From contig JBDRNO010000241.1 in assembly GCA_043811005.1 (NCBI GenBank), forward strand, positions 1-6,193: DNA of 6,193 nucleotides. Reading direction: 5' to 3'. The position numbers were made by a program, and so were the translations under genes. The notes under the pieces were generated by a model. The model searched no databases. It was not told where the DNA came from and was given only the letters and a program-made list of their open reading frames with translations. Shown in pieces: positions 5,434 through 6,193 of the stretch. This stretch comes from JBDRNO01 sp043811005 (lineage in GTDB: Bacteria > Bacteroidota > Bacteroidia > NORP154). Positions within the stretch are counted from its first letter, which is position 1, and every line of letters starts with the position of its first letter.

Positions 5434-6193
5434 TTTTTAAAGTATATATAACAAAATTCAAATTTGTTCCTTCATTAATCTTACTTTCCAAAGTCATCTC
5501 ATCTGAATAATTCTTAATATTTGGAAGCCCCATCCCTGCACCAAATCCCAATTCTCTGACCCAGTCAGGTGCAGTGGAATAACCCTTACGCATTGCTTTC
5601 TTTATATCAGGAATTCCCGGACCTGAATCAATTGCATTTATCATTATTTTATCTGGCTGGATCTTTGCTACAAGTTCTCCCTCAGGAGTGAAAATAACTA
5701 TGTTCATCTCGGCTTCGAAAGCTGCAATTGCAACTCTTCTTATTGTATCCGGCAAGAATCCCAATCTAAATAAATTCTTTCTGAGCTTACTGGTTTGTTC
5801 TCCTGCTTTATTGAATTCACCTCCTTTTATATAGTACTTCAAAATCAGAGTAGAATTGTCCGAGACTATATCTTCAAAAATATGACTTGCTCTGTATGTA
5901 TGAATTTCTTCTTTATGATAATCAATCTCAAGTTTTTTCAGCAAACCCTCTATGATATCCCCCTTTGTTATAATTCCAACAAGTTTCTTTTTATCTCTGT
6001 CAACAACGGGGAATCGGCCATAGCCACTCTTCTCAAATTTACCTACCACCTGAACAATGGGCTCATCCGAATAAACTGTAACAACATTTTTTGTCATCCA
6101 GTTTTCAACTTTTTCATCAATTCCTCCATCTCCAAGAATGCAAATTATAAAGTCTTCTATGGTTATAATTCCAACCAGCCTGTCATCATCCAC
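5423..6193 (-). CDS. CBS-domain pair fused to RsbT-like GHKL ATPase, 5'-truncated by window edge
   Basis: Probable signalling protein: an adenosyl-ligand-sensing CBS pair fused to a serine-kinase/anti-sigma-type ATPase. Numbering from the window edge, residues 1-20 are the end of the first CBS motif (VDDDRLVGIITIEDF), and residues 33-88 form a full second CBS motif (WMTKNVVTVYSDEPI, then FPVVDRDKKKLVGIITKGDI). A linker leads to an ATPase domain at about 125-250 with an N-box (EAEMNIVIF, about 160-168), G1 box DSGPGIPD (189-196), glycine-rich G2 GFGAGMGL (216-223) and G3 GTNL (242-245). The GYST stretch after the G1 box resembles RsbT/RsbW-family switch kinases. The GTG at 6193-6191 is not the real start: it reads as Val inside the first CBS motif, so the gene continues past the window. 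Its last 11 bases overlap the DRTGG gene, implying translational coupling. The target (STAS protein, sigma factor or other) is not visible. Domain calls are strong; function is inferred. Confidence 0.9.
   Translation of the reverse strand: MDDDRLVGIITIEDFIICILGDGGIDEKVENWMTKNVVTVYSDEPIVQVVGKFEKSGYGRFPVVDRDKKKLVGIITKGDIIEGLLKKLEIDYHKEEIHTYRASHIFEDIVSDNSTLILKYYIKGGEFNKAGEQTSKLRKNLFRLGFLPDTIRRVAIAAFEAEMNIVIFTPEGELVAKIQPDKIMINAIDSGPGIPDIKKAMRKGYSTAPDWVRELGFGAGMGLPNIKNYSDEMTLESKINEGTNLNFVIYTLKNED

Noticed and set aside
6191..6193. GTG as the true start of the CBS-ATPase gene
   Set aside because: The codon falls within the conserved end of a CBS motif (VDDDRLVGIITIEDF), so the gene must begin upstream, outside the window.

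Overview
The window is a compact, AT-rich stretch (by eye roughly 35-40% GC) in which every supported gene lies on the minus strand, so transcription runs from 6193 towards 1. Dense iron-sulfur flavoprotein genes of the HdrA/MvhD type point to a strictly anaerobic bacterium. Codon use, good Shine-Dalgarno sites on the two redox genes and tight gene overlaps look bacterial. No marker gene here fixes the phylum; an uncultured anaerobic lineage or a clostridia-like organism would fit (inference).

Layout in transcription order: (1) 6193-5423, the 3' part of a protein with a CBS pair and an RsbT-like ATPase domain, cut by the window edge. (2) 5433-5098, a small stand-alone DRTGG-domain protein. 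(3) about 5096-4374, a PHP-family metallophosphoesterase with its full metal-ligand set. (4) 4373-3960, a small GHKL ATPase resembling a histidine-kinase catalytic domain without a phosphoacceptor domain. (5) 3944-684, a 1086-residue HdrA-like flavo-iron-sulfur fusion. (6) 672-256, an MvhD-like iron-sulfur subunit. (7) After a 124-base AT-rich gap, 131-1 is the start of a small uncharacterised protein that runs off the window. Genes 1-6 overlap, abut or are separated by at most 15 bases, so they almost certainly form one operon whose promoter lies beyond 6193.

Functionally there are two blocks. The promoter-proximal block (CBS-ATPase, DRTGG, PHP, GHKL ATPase) looks like a signalling or regulatory set that reads nucleotide or energy state. 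From family knowledge, similar small-protein sets accompany NADH-dependent [FeFe]-hydrogenase (HydABC) genes in anaerobes. The second block is an electron-transfer module: the HdrA-like fusion carries a NuoG-like [2Fe-2S]/[4Fe-4S] head, two HdrA-type halves and a C-terminal 2x[4Fe-4S] ferredoxin, and MvhD would pass electrons to or from it. The likely role is flavin-based electron bifurcation or confurcation involving ferredoxin, but the electron donor and the HdrBC-like acceptor subunits are not in the window.

The most notable points are the two complementary, individually incomplete HdrA modules in one polypeptide, the coupling of the signalling quartet to an Hdr module, and a 4 x 7-bp GTTTNNN repeat embedded in frame inside the HdrA-like gene.
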